From Cercis canadensis (lineage: Eukaryota > Streptophyta > Magnoliopsida > Fabales > Fabaceae), in assembly GCA_003255065.1 (NCBI GenBank), contig QAOA01002417.1, positions 3,026,640 through 3,090,639 on the forward strand: a DNA stretch of 64,000 bases, read 5' to 3'. Every line of letters begins with the position of its first letter. The first letter of the stretch is position 1. Below are positions 36,457 to 47,085 of this stretch, piece after piece. The notes under the pieces were generated by a model. The model did not search any database and was not told the DNA's origin. It saw only the letters and a list, made by a program, of their open reading frames with translations. The translations under genes and the position numbers were made by a program.

Positions 36457-38606
36457 AGCTTAGTAGCTTACCATTTCAGTTGAAATTTCAAAAGTTGCAG
36501 TTATTGTTGTTACACCTCAATCATGTCTTCTTGGAAACTCTGAATCAAAGCCCGTTTCTCTTTTATTCAGTTCTTATTATTCTTTCCTATGATGTTAATA
36601 AGCGAATACAAAAAAAATGCTGCAATTACAAAAGCTAGAGATATCATCTGTCATATTAGGTTCTCCTAATGAGCATGCAGTTACTTTTAGCCTCCCATCT
36701 CTTTTTGTCATTTAAAGGTACATACAAAGAGACACAATCCCTTAATGCACACAATAAGCCTGTATATGCAGAAACACGTGTGCACCTGAATACACGCGCG
36801 CACACACACACTGCATCAATTTTCTAAGCAGTGTGTGTTAGAATAGATACGTAATCAACATTGTATGAGATGTCATGATTCATGAATATTAATGTGATAA
36901 GGAAAAAAAAAAGTAATTCTTACTCGTATTGGTGAACAATTTCAAAAGTTATTTAGTACTGACCTAGCATGAATGACAGGACAACTTAAGAATATTTCAA
37001 CACGCCTTATATATTAAATGACGCATTTGAGTATGATGTGGAAATCTTCTCTGACTTCACTAATTTCTGCAATTTTATACAATGGCCATGGCCTTTCACC
37101 TATGTTGAAGATTAATACTTTTGTTGACTGTATATGATATGTCAAAGACTTCTTGTCTTTCTGTTTGGGATGGTTGAAAAGGGGAGAAAAGATTGAAGAT
37201 CAATAGAGATGTAGGAGAAAATGATAGTACCATATTCGCGAATAAAGAAAAAAAAAAAAAAAAAAAAAATGAAGGAGGCAGGGCATCTCTTTATTTATTT
37301 TTTTATTTTCTTCCATTTTATCATATATAATTGAAAATTGAAATTATAATTTTGATGTTCCCGATATCAGTCTGCAATTGCTCAACATTGTAGACTGATT
37401 GCAAGTAATTTTAAATGATAATTGGATGATTTTTTTGAAAGGTTCGGAATCATGTTATGTGCATAATGTTGATTGGAAATTGTTATCCTTGTCCTTTAAG
37501 GTTTGTTTAAAGGCAATGTTTGAACCAGACACGGTCTCCTGCCTCTTGTATTATGTGTCTAACCTCCCAAGATGAAGCTGAAGAGCTGTTTCCATTTCTC
37601 GGTACTACAATATTTAATCAATGTTTCATTTAGAAACAGAATTGGCTCTTTAACAGAGTAGAAGTGACCACCAATTCCTTGTCTCTTTATAGTTCACTTC
37701 CTCTGCCTGGTATTAATTAAAGAACATGTTATTATTACATGTTACAGGAGCTGTCATCCGCTTTTATCACAAGAAACTGAACTAAGACAGCTCAAACTTG
37801 TCTTCTTACCACTTTAGCTATGTCCAATCTTAATGCTTTAAAGAAAATGAATTTTAAAATCCTTGAGTTAGATAATGACCGAGGAGCGAAGGGGAATGTT
37901 TTCTCTACAGTACACAAAATGGATGGTTTAATTTTTCAGTCACTGCTAAATGGGAAGTAATGACAGGTAGCTCCTCCCATAATATACCTATTTAAGTTGT
38001 TCCTATCAAGCTTGCCAAAATCGATTACTAGAGTACGGCAAAATACATGGTCAGAACAAAATGGGCTCAGGAGTAAACCGTGATGGTTAAGATTAATGGA
38101 CACATACAGCAAAGAAAATTTCTGTTTTTCCTCTTTCTGTTTTTCTGCATAAATTATATTTAGTCTGCTGGTTGAGATCCTTGAATGTATCGATGATGAA
38201 GATGATTTCATGACAAATTAATTGATGATTTTCCTAAATGAATAAGGGATTGTCACCTTATTTAAGATCATCTTCATTTTATCTTGAACACATTGCTTGC
38301 TCATATCAGATAAATGACGTGGTTAAAAAGTCTCATATACTTGGACATTTCCCCACGTTTTTGGTTGCCAACTTGTCTTCTTTTAAGCAAGTAAACTTCA
38401 GAACGAATAGTAATATAAGTTGAATCTCCCTTTCTCTTTTTATCATTAACGAGGAGATGAGTCACTTTCTTCACCTGAGATGTCAACTAGACAAGGTCAA
38501 CTGCAGAACAATATTCTGTACTGCGACCTGAAATGGAATCTTGGGAAAATGGCTATTGTTGCTTTGTTATTTTTCTTAATAAAATTTAACTAGAGTTGAC
38601 ATTACA
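36457..38606. other. Intergenic and upstream module of LecRK copy 2
   Basis: Contains an (AC)n tract at about 36785-36810 and an A-run at about 37250-37270. From about 37380 to 37720 it repeats the upstream module seen before copies 1 and 3. No kinase remnant of copy 1 is visible directly after 36456. Short open frames on both strands are chance. Confidence 0.55.
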
Positions 38607-40655
38607 GTGCCTACTAGATGTGCACTTATATTTTATGAGTCTTCTGCTCTTCCAAATTCCAAGCTTTTCTCTTTTCAAGACTCCCAAGTAATTGCTGCGG
38701 CTTTCTGCAATTTACGAGCCCTTTCTCTATTCTTCTCCTCCTTCCTTTTCTTTCTTCTTTCTGCTTATTCAGTTCACTTCAAAATATCTAGTTTTTATCC
38801 TGGTGAACCCGACATAGTCTATCTAGGAAGTGCAATAAATCGTGCTGGAGCAGTTGAATTTAGCCTTAACAACGACTATTTATGTCAGGTTGGATGGCCC
38901 ATCTATTCCAAAAGGGTGTTACTTTGGGACTCGAGCACAGGGCGACTAGCTGAGTTTGCAACTCATTACTCTTTCAGTATCAACAATAAAGGCAGTAGCC
39001 AGTATGGCCATGGACTTGCTTTCTTCCTTGCTCCATTTGGATTTCAAATTCCGCCAAATTCAGCTGGTGGCTTTCTAGGCCTCTTTAACATCACAACTAG
39101 TTTCTCATCCGAGAACCACATTGTTCTAGTGGAGTTTGACTCTTATTCAAATGCAGAGTGGGATCCACCAATGGAGCATGTGGGCATCAATAACAATACA
39201 GTTTCTTCAGCAGTATTTACCGCTTGAAATGCTAGCCGACACAGTGAAGACATTGCTGATGTATGGATTACATACAATGGTACTACAAAGAATTTGAGTG
39301 TGTCCTGGAAATACCAAATGATGACTCCACTTCTGGAGAAGCCACTAGTCTTTCTTATAAAATTGATTTGATGAAGGTCCTGCTTCAATGGGTTACAATT
39401 GGATTTTCTGCTTCAACAGGTTTGCATAGAGAACGTCATAGTCTTCTATCATGGGAATTCAATTCGACTTCGGATGTGGAGAATGAAAGTACAACGAAAA
39501 AAAAAAAGGACGAGGTTAGTGGTGAGTTTTGTTCTTTCAGGAGGGGGTGCTTTGATAGTGGGAGCTGTTACACCATATGCAATATTCAGGAGGTGGAAGA
39601 AAATGAAAAGGAAGAAAGCAGAGGTGACCAACTTAACATCAATCAATGATGCCCTTGAAAGAGGAGCAGGACCAAGGAGGTTCTCATATGAAGAGCTTGT
39701 GTTGGCTACCAACAACTTCTCCAATCAAAGGAAGTTGGGTCAAGGTGGTTTTGGTGCTGTTTACAAAGGTTACTTCACTGATTTAGATCTGGCAGTTGCT
39801 GTGAAGAAAATATCAAGCGGATCTAGACAAGGGAAAAGAGAGTATGTAACTGAGGTTAAGGTCATTAGCCGGTTGAGACACAGGAATCTTGTGCAACTCA
39901 TTGGTTGGTGCCATGACAGAGGTGATTTTTTGCTTGTTTACGAGTTCATGCCAAATGGTAGCCTTGATTCTCATTTATTTGGCAAGAAGTCTCCTCTCAG
40001 TTGGAGCGTGAGACACAAGATAGCTCTCGGATTGGCCTCTGGGCTGCTCTATCTTCATGAGGAATGGGAACAATGTGTAGTGCATAGGGATATCAAATCA
40101 AGCAATGTGATGCTAGATTCCAGTTTTAATGTCAAGCTTGGTGACTTTGGGTTGGCCAAGCTCATGGACCATGAGCTGGAACCCCAGACAACTGGGTTGG
40201 CTGGAACTCTAGGTTACTTGGCTCCAGAATATATTACCACACGTAGAGCTAGTAAAGAATCAGATGTATATAGCTTTGGGGTGGTTGCTTTAGAGATTGC
40301 AACTGGAAGGAAGGCATTTAATCTTATAGAGGATAAAGATGGTGAAAAGAAAGGATTGGTTGAGTGGGTATGGGATCATTCTGGCAGAAGAGAGCTGCTC
40401 CTGACTATGGATGAGACACTGAAGAGGGATGTAGATGAGAAACAGGTAGAATGCTTGATGATTGTGGGACTGTGGTGTGCTCACCCTGATAGAAATCTCA
40501 GACCCTCGATAAAACAAGCAATTCATGTGCTTAATTTTGAGGCCACCTTGCCAATCCTTCCCTCCAAGATGCCTGTTCCAATATACCATGCTCCCTTACC
40601 GTCATCAGACACTGCAGAAGGTTCCATAAGTATAAGCCTTGAGGTGGGTCGTTGA
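38607..40655 (+). pseudogene. LecRK copy 2: broken lectin half, intact kinase half
   Basis: Aligned to copy 1 this is a full L-type lectin receptor kinase: leader, lectin domain (38760-39460), transmembrane segment (VVSFVLSGGGALIVGAV...), basic juxtamembrane and Ser/Thr kinase. Lesions: the ancestral ATG is gone (about 38691 reads ATT); the conserved Trp of TPWNA is a TGA at 39225-39227; a frameshift lies near 39320 (KYQ to NDDSTS); and an 11-A run at 39497-39507 shifts the frame before the membrane segment. The kinase frame is open from 39399 to the stop at 40653 and keeps [32 protein letters not shown] and APEY. The full receptor cannot be made from this sequence; a membrane-anchored kinase without lectin domain could be, if transcribed. 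Of the lesions, the A-run shift is the one most likely to be a sequencing error. Confidence 0.88.
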
Positions 40656-40778
40656 TAGTTTGACATTATGTCATGGAGAATGCTAGATAACTGCCATGGC
40701 ACCAGCCAACTGCTGCTACCATGACCTTAACCTACCCAACTGTACATGAGTTTTTGTTTTTACTTGTTTTGCTAGATG

Positions 40779-40784
40779 AATAAA
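40779..40784 (+). promoter_or_regulatory. Candidate polyadenylation signal of LecRK copy 2
   Basis: AATAAA 124 bp after the stop codon, within T-rich DNA, as expected for a plant 3' end. Sequence motif only. Confidence 0.4.
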
Positions 40785-43700
40785 TCTAGGTAGGGGGCTA
40801 TCTGCAGTCATTAGATAGAGATTCCTATACACTAGCTTTGTGTTTTGAAGAGTTGTACAACTAAACATTACTCTTTCTTTTATTTTTCAATATTTTTTTT
40901 GGTAATCAAGTGAATGGTAGTAAAGATAGATTACTCTAATATTACCGGACATGTTTTATTTTTCAATATTTCTTTCGCAAACATGACACAAATTAATAAT
41001 TTTGTAGAATATATTCCCAACTCTACTGTAAGTGTCAGAAAAGAAAAAAAAAATTAATCTCATGTCTTTTTAAACTTGGGGAGGAGCTATATATACACGT
41101 TACTAATAGATAGGACCGGTTTTTATTCTTGATGAATCAACTTATATCAACCAAGAAGACAGAAAAAGAAAAACATAAGGTTCAACTATATATCTTCATG
41201 GTTATATATGTAAACATTTGCTTTCTCTTATCTTTGTATGCAATTCTGGAATGAAGGCAAAATCATAGGAGGAATGGCCATGGCACAAATAAGAGCAATA
41301 GTAATCTTGTTTTTGATTGTGCTTGTGTCCACAGTTCAAATGCAAGTTCATCATAACACTCCCATAACGCCTCTCTCTCTTGCCTCAGCTACTCTACAGC
41401 TTATTGATTGAATTTGCAAAGATTTTTGTGCTTGATGAGAGTGAGGAAGTGTCGATTTGTTATTCCTGAACATGCATATCTATCTATTCACACTGCCTGT
41501 TTTCAGGTGTGCAAGATAGAACACATAAACTACGTCGTTGCATGAACATGTATGGGGCATTATTGGTTTGCTCCATCCATATCAGAAGGATTTTGATGGC
41601 TGTATACATACATGTCATGGAGAAGCACTTTTGATAATGTAACCTCAGAGGACTGTTCTCAGTGAGGAGCTCAAGTCTATCTTCAAGAGGTGATTATAAG
41701 ATTTTGCAATGGAACAATAATGTGGTGAAAGAAATTTAAGATATTGGAGGACAAGTTTGTCAACCTACAGATCTTGGTGTAATCACTGTAACCCTCCTAA
41801 CATGATTCAAATTGATAGATAATTAAATACAAATATGGAGAGGGCAAAACCATGAAATGACAGGATTAATAGCATTTTTAAAGATTTCTCTCAATTTTTT
41901 TTTTTTTGAAATATGCAGCACTTACTTGGAAGGGATTGAAGTCATGGGATGAAATTAGAACTTACAACAAAACTTAAGGGATGAAAAAAGGAATTTTTTT
42001 GCTCTATTTTTCTTATTCACCCAAGTATAATATATATGGTGATGTTCTGGTGAGTTCTCCAGTTTGCAATTTTTTTTTTGACACTAATGGCCTTTCACCT
42101 TTGTTGAATATATTGACTGTCTATCAATTATATGTCAAGAAGTTGTGATCATGGTGTGAAGGTTGAAAAGGGAAGAAAGGATCCATAGTGTATAAAAATT
42201 GTTGATGAAATTGACATTACCCTGTCCAGTGTCCACGAATAGAATAGAGAATCTTAATAAAATGAAAGCGAGAGGAACTTAATCTTCTGTATTTTATTCC
42301 TTCAGGCCCTCATAATATTTTTCCTCATTCTCCACAGTTCTAGTCCTTTTACATATATTGTTAGGTATCTTCAGTGAATCTTAATTCTGAACTTGCCACT
42401 TTCAGCTTGAGACAGATGCTTGACCTTGTTAAAGTTTTTGCTTGCTAGTTGCTTGGAAATTTGTTACGATATTTGGAAGATATCTTTTGTTGAATAGTTG
42501 CCCCCTAAAGTTGCTTAAAGGAAATGTTTGAACTCTAGACACATCTTGTGATATGTTTGACCTCTCTAAGAATAGCTGAAGAGCTCATTGCACTGCAATC
42601 TTTTACTCTCTATGCTTGTATTAGAACCAGTCTTGGTCTAATATCTTAAGCAATTTTGAAGTCACCACCCATTTCTTGTTTATTTACAGGTTACTTCCTC
42701 TGCTTGGTCTTAATTGAAGAGCTGGTAAACGAATAAAAAGGTTAAAGCAGCAGTCATCCAACTTACCGTACAAGAAATTGAAATGCAGTAATGCAAAAAC
42801 CTGTCTTTTTACTAGTTGAGCCCTGTCCAAACTTGATCTTTAGACATTAGCTTTTCAAGAATTTATCAAAATTATATTTTCTTAATTTGTACCAAACATT
42901 TTAATTTAATACTCGCTCTTGTTGTAATAAGTGGAAGCTACTTATATAAAATAATCTCAAACTCAGTTTGAGAAAATTTATAGAGGAGCAAATGGTGCTT
43001 TTCTCTCGAGGTACAATCACCATAGCATCTGAAGTAAAAGCTATCTTTTTTAAGGATTCAAGCAGGAAGAAAAAAAATCCTATTTTTCTTTTACCTCTTC
43101 CTCTTTAATCTGCAGGATAAAGGAAAAGTTGATTTATAATTCTCTCTAAAGCCACTTCTTCTTGCAGAAATTTAAAAAATAATTTGTAAGATGATAATTT
43201 CATGATACAGTTGGTAATTTTTGATACTAGACATGTAATTTTGGTAAGAATAGTTAAATTTTTTTTGCTATATTATTCACAATCTTTTTTTAAAAAAATG
43301 TAAAAGGAAAAAAAAGAAACAGCCAAGGATTGATTAAGGTTTGTTTGCACTTTCCAACTAGAGTACTATTCGTCATTTTCCTTGAAACCCAGAATCAATT
43401 GATGTTCAAGCTATATAATCTCTGTTAAGTTAACTAACGATTTTTTTTGGGTTAATATGAAACTCTATAGTCTATATACAGTTGATCAAAGTTTAAATTG
43501 ACAATCTAACAGACTTGATGGTAAATTGCCCGTCACCGTGTGCTTGAGATCTATGCAAGGAAGCAAAAGATTCCTTGAAACTGTTGACTAGAATTGTTTC
43601 AGATAACAACAAAAGTTTTTATTCTAAAAGTGGCTCAGGAATTATTTTATTTTTACGCCAATTGCACCTTCAGTAGAAGATATCCTGTACTTAAACTTTC

Positions 43701-43966
43701 TAGGCAGGCCATTGAATCAGATTAAATCTCTGAAAGTAGCTGATGCCATGGAGCTTTCAGCTAACTGCCATTTTTTTTTTGAAATAATTATTTCAATATG
43801 GAACATACTCTAAGTTCCCCAATGAAAATGAGTCATCATTGTAATTTATATGCATTTTCCTTTCACTGAAACTTCGTATGTAGACCAGACTCACCATGAT
43901 TATTAACTATATATATTATTTATCATGTAGCCTCTTACATGCAGTGCTTCCTCTCATTTCCAAGTG
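40785..43966. other. Intergenic and upstream module of LecRK copy 3
   Basis: Mostly AT-rich. Holds the small secreted-peptide-like frame at 41274-41411 (listed separately). From about 42480 to 42730 it repeats the upstream module of the LecRK unit. Poly-T/poly-A runs occur near 41896-41908, 42070-42080 and 43255-43320. No other gene recognised. Confidence 0.5.
41274..41411 (+). pseudogene. Possible remnant of a small secreted cysteine-containing peptide gene
   Basis: An ATG opens a 45-residue frame beginning MAMAQIRAIVILFLIVLVST, a textbook signal peptide, then a polar stretch ending ATLQLID and TGA. Immediately after the stop the same frame reads ICKDFCA and meets two more stops. That looks like the start of a cysteine-containing mature peptide now interrupted. 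I do not recognise the family. It could also be a genuine 45-residue peptide or chance. Confidence 0.35.
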
Positions 43967-45416
43967 ATGGCTGCCACTTTCTTCTACTCACATACTCTTC
44001 CTCTATTCTTCTCCTTACTTTACTTTCTTTCCTTTGCAATTTCACTCCATGGAAATATAACACGACCTCTAATCCTCTTGAGATGACCAGTCTTTCCTAT
44101 CATATTGATCTGAAGCAAGTCTTACCTGAATGGGGTACAATTGGTTGTTCAGCAGCAACAGGATTCTATGTGGAACGTCACATCCTTCACTCATGGGAAT
44201 TCAGTTCAACTTTGGTTATAGAGGAAGAAAATGAAAAGAAGACAGAGTTAGTGGTTGTTCTATCAATATTTTGTGGTGTTCTGATATCTGCAGCAATCAC
44301 AGCTTATGCAATTTTATGGAGGTGGAAGAGTCATAAAAGAACAGCAAGACAAAGGGATTTGACATCAGTGAATGGTGGTGACCTTGAAGTAGCAATTAGG
44401 CCAAGAAGGTTTACTTATGCGGATCTTGTTTTGGCCACTGACAACTTCTCTGGCCAGAGGAAGATAGGTGAGGGTGGGTTTGGTGCTGTCTACAAGGGCT
44501 GCTTGACTGACCCAGATAGGCCACATGCTGTGAAGAAAATTTCAAGGGGCTCTAGACAATGGAAGAGGGAGTGCATATCTGAGATAAAGATCATTCGCCA
44601 ACTGAGACACCAGAATCTTGTGCAGCTCATAGGTTGGTCTGAAGACAGAGGTGAGCTTGTACTTGTTTATGAGTTCATGACAAATTGTAGCCTTGATTCT
44701 TATATGTTTGGCGAGAAGCCTCCTCTGGCATGGACAGTTAGACACAAAGATTGGCCTCTGCAGTGCTCTATCTTCATGAAGAATGGGAACAATGTGTACT
44801 GCACCGGAATATCAACTCTAGAAATGTCTTGCTAGATTCCTACTTCAATGTCAAGCTTAGTGACTTTGGGTTTGGTAAGCTCTTCTACCATGTGCTAGAT
44901 CCCCAAACAAGCGTATTTACTGGAACTCTCGGCTACTTAGCTCCTGAGTATGTACGAACAGGTAGAGCTACTAAGGAGTCAGATATATATAGTTTTGGAG
45001 TGGTTGCCTTAGAAATTGTCACAGGGAGAAAGGCATTTGATCTTAATGAGGATGGAGATTGTGAGAAGGGATTGGTTGAGTGGGTTTGGGATCTTTGTGG
45101 CAGAGGAGAGCTGCATGTGGCCGTGGACGAGAGACTGCAGATGGTTTATGATGAGAGACAAATAGAGTGTTTGATGATTGTGGGACTTTGGTGTGCTCAC
45201 CCTGATGCAAATTTGAGGCCCTTAATAAGACAAGTAGTTCGAGTGCTTAATTTTGAGGAAGCACTGCCAGAACTTCCATCAAAGATGAATCCCAGCATGT
45301 CTGATGTACCGATACCATCAGCCATGCACCTCTGCAGCTTCCTTAAGTACAAGCCTTGCGGGTCGCTAGGGGAGCGTGTCATGTCTCTTTCATGGTCAGT
45401 GGTTTTCTCTAAGTAA
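43967..45416 (+). pseudogene. LecRK copy 3: lectin domain deleted, kinase frameshifted and catalytic Asp lost
   Basis: The ancestral start at 43967 gives MAATFFYSHTLPLFFS..., the family signal peptide, but that frame stops near 44083. Compared with copy 1, about 190 residues of the lectin domain are missing: the leader (…ISLH) is joined directly to WKYNTTSNP near 44050. From there the end of the lectin domain, a transmembrane segment (LVVVLSIFCGVLISAAITAYAIL) and the kinase N-lobe (GEGGFGAVYKG, HAVKKIS) are open to about 44745. A small deletion and frameshift near 44745-44765 then moves the C-lobe to another frame (44751-45416). In the C-lobe the catalytic HRD is HRN (44802-44810). An upstream ATG at 43939 reads into the kinase frame. 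Pseudogene. Confidence 0.9.
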
Positions 45417-45746
45417 TGCTTCTTATAGCAACATAACGTGTTTTGAAGAATTACTAATATGTTTGCAAAAATTACCATGTTTGTGCAAGTAACTCTGAAT
45501 TCGAGGTTTGCTGGTTTGTGGGATATACAAGAATAGAGGTGTTATTTTCTCTTTTCTTGAATTGAAACTTCATATTTGGTAAAAGCATGATGTTTGCTGG
45601 TAACTCATATTATCCTAAGTTGACATTTTTTCTTGGTCTTTCAGTTCAAGCTTATAATGACTTGGGTTCAAGCTTACTAGAAGCTGGAAAAAGGTGAAGC
45701 AGTTAGAATGGGACTTGGTATTTTGATTTTTCACTGTTTAATTTTA
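45417..45746. other. Short intergenic stretch before the Pack-MULE
   Basis: Should contain the 3' end of LecRK copy 3. Nothing else recognised. Bases 45738-45746 are the left 9-bp target duplication of the next element. Confidence 0.6.
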
Positions 45747-47076
45747 GAGTAAAATCTCTTTTTAGTTCCTGAAAAATGCATTCAATGACAAATTTGACCT
45801 CCAAAAATTTTTGATGACAAATTGGTTCTTGAATTATTATTTTCGCTGACAAATTAGTATTCCGTTAGAGTTTGTCAGTCAAATTTAATGAACTTTGCCA
45901 CGTAGCCGTTAGTTGCTGAAGTGACATGCTGACGTGGCAGATGAAATAGAAAATTTTCCTTCGACCAGAAAACAAACAACAAAACTTTCAAATTGTTTCG
46001 TAGATCCACCCGAAAGAGAAAAAAGAAAAAAACAAATTTATTTCATTTCAGCGTACAATTTATTAGAGCTCACACAGGGAGTGTGTTTGTTAATGGCGAA
46101 CTCTCTATAACAGACGCAGTCATCGTGTGTTTCCAAACACACCAATGGCTATAGCTCTAAAACCGAGTTCCACATTCTTTCTTCTACTTTGCTTTCCAAT
46201 AATATTCTCCACCATCACCATCATATCGGCTTTTGGGGAAGAAGAATTCTCAGAGGACTTGCTGCTTAAGCCTTTGCCTGATTGCAAAGTGCTCGTGCAT
46301 TTCCACTTCCAAAGCAAAGCTCGTCTCTCCGATTCCTTTGGTTGCCACCACCATCTCTTCCCCAAAGCTATTTCTCAGCTGGTATGTACTTCTTTCTCCG
46401 TCATTTTTTCTTTCTTTAGTTGCGGAGAAAATTTTGGAGAGTGAAAGGTAACCCAGAAACAAAAATAGAAGGGAAACTCACATGTTAGCAATATGGACAA
46501 AATCGAAAATCAGAACACTGATTTGGATGGATTGTTCTTCCACTGTGAGCAAAGAGACTTCACTTTGGTTTGGGTTAGGGTTTCAATCTGGGAAAGGGAA
46601 AGGGAATCTGAATAGAGACAGTGAAAATCAAAATCGAAGCTGCAGTGAACAAGTGAAATCGATTTTCTCTGGGTATGAGCTTCTTCACACATCAATGAGG
46701 GAAAAGGTTCCTCCTTCAGCAGAATCCCCCTTCACGACGTCGGGTTGGTGTTTTGGGCAAATGGAGTCTTGAGCAAACGACACCGTATGGGACAAAGATT
46801 TTGGTGTAGACTCTTAGTAAAATGACGCCGTTTTACTTATGTCACACAAACACATGGTTCATCTGTCATGTCAGCATGTCATTTCAACAACTAACGGCTA
46901 TGTCAGCACGTTAAATGCTACGTGACAAAGTCCGTTAAATTTGACTAACAAACCCTAACGGAGGATTAATTTGTCAACGAAAATAATAATTCAAGGACTA
47001 ATTTATCATTAAAAATTTTTAGAAGACGAATTTATCAGTAGATACAATTTTCAAGGATTAAAAATAAGTTTTACTC
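45747..47076. mobile_element. Pack-MULE (non-autonomous Mutator-like element with captured gene piece)
   Basis: Flanked by a perfect 9-bp direct repeat, TTAATTTTA (45738-45746 and 47077-47085). Ends GAGTAAAA...TTTTACTC with inverted repeats of roughly 200 bp containing CTGACAAATTA and GTTAGTTG-like blocks on the left and their complements on the right. No transposase is present. The 1.33 kb interior carries the first exon of a PIG-T gene on the plus strand (listed separately) followed by about 480 bp of unidentified, moderately GC-richer DNA. The termini match the 23403 miniature element, so both belong to one family. Confidence 0.9.
46145..46381 (+). pseudogene. Captured first exon of PIG-T (GPI transamidase subunit)
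   Basis: From ATG 46145 the frame gives a signal peptide, then EEEFSEDLLLKPLPDCKVLV, HFHFQSKA and HHHLFPKAISQL, ending at a plausible splice donor (CTG|GTATGT after 46381). This matches the N-terminus of plant PIG-T/GPI16, the endoplasmic-reticulum transamidase subunit that attaches GPI anchors. PIG-T proteins are several hundred residues, so only exon 1 (79 codons) and probably some intron are here. It lies wholly inside the Pack-MULE and is almost certainly a transposon-carried fragment. Reading through the donor adds about 20 unrelated residues. Confidence 0.85.
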
Positions 47077-47085
47077 TTAATTTTA

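Noticed and set aside
46233..46772. Overlapping open frames on both strands inside the Pack-MULE
   Set aside because: Only the frame starting at 46145 shows a family match (PIG-T); the others are shadows or of unknown captured DNA.
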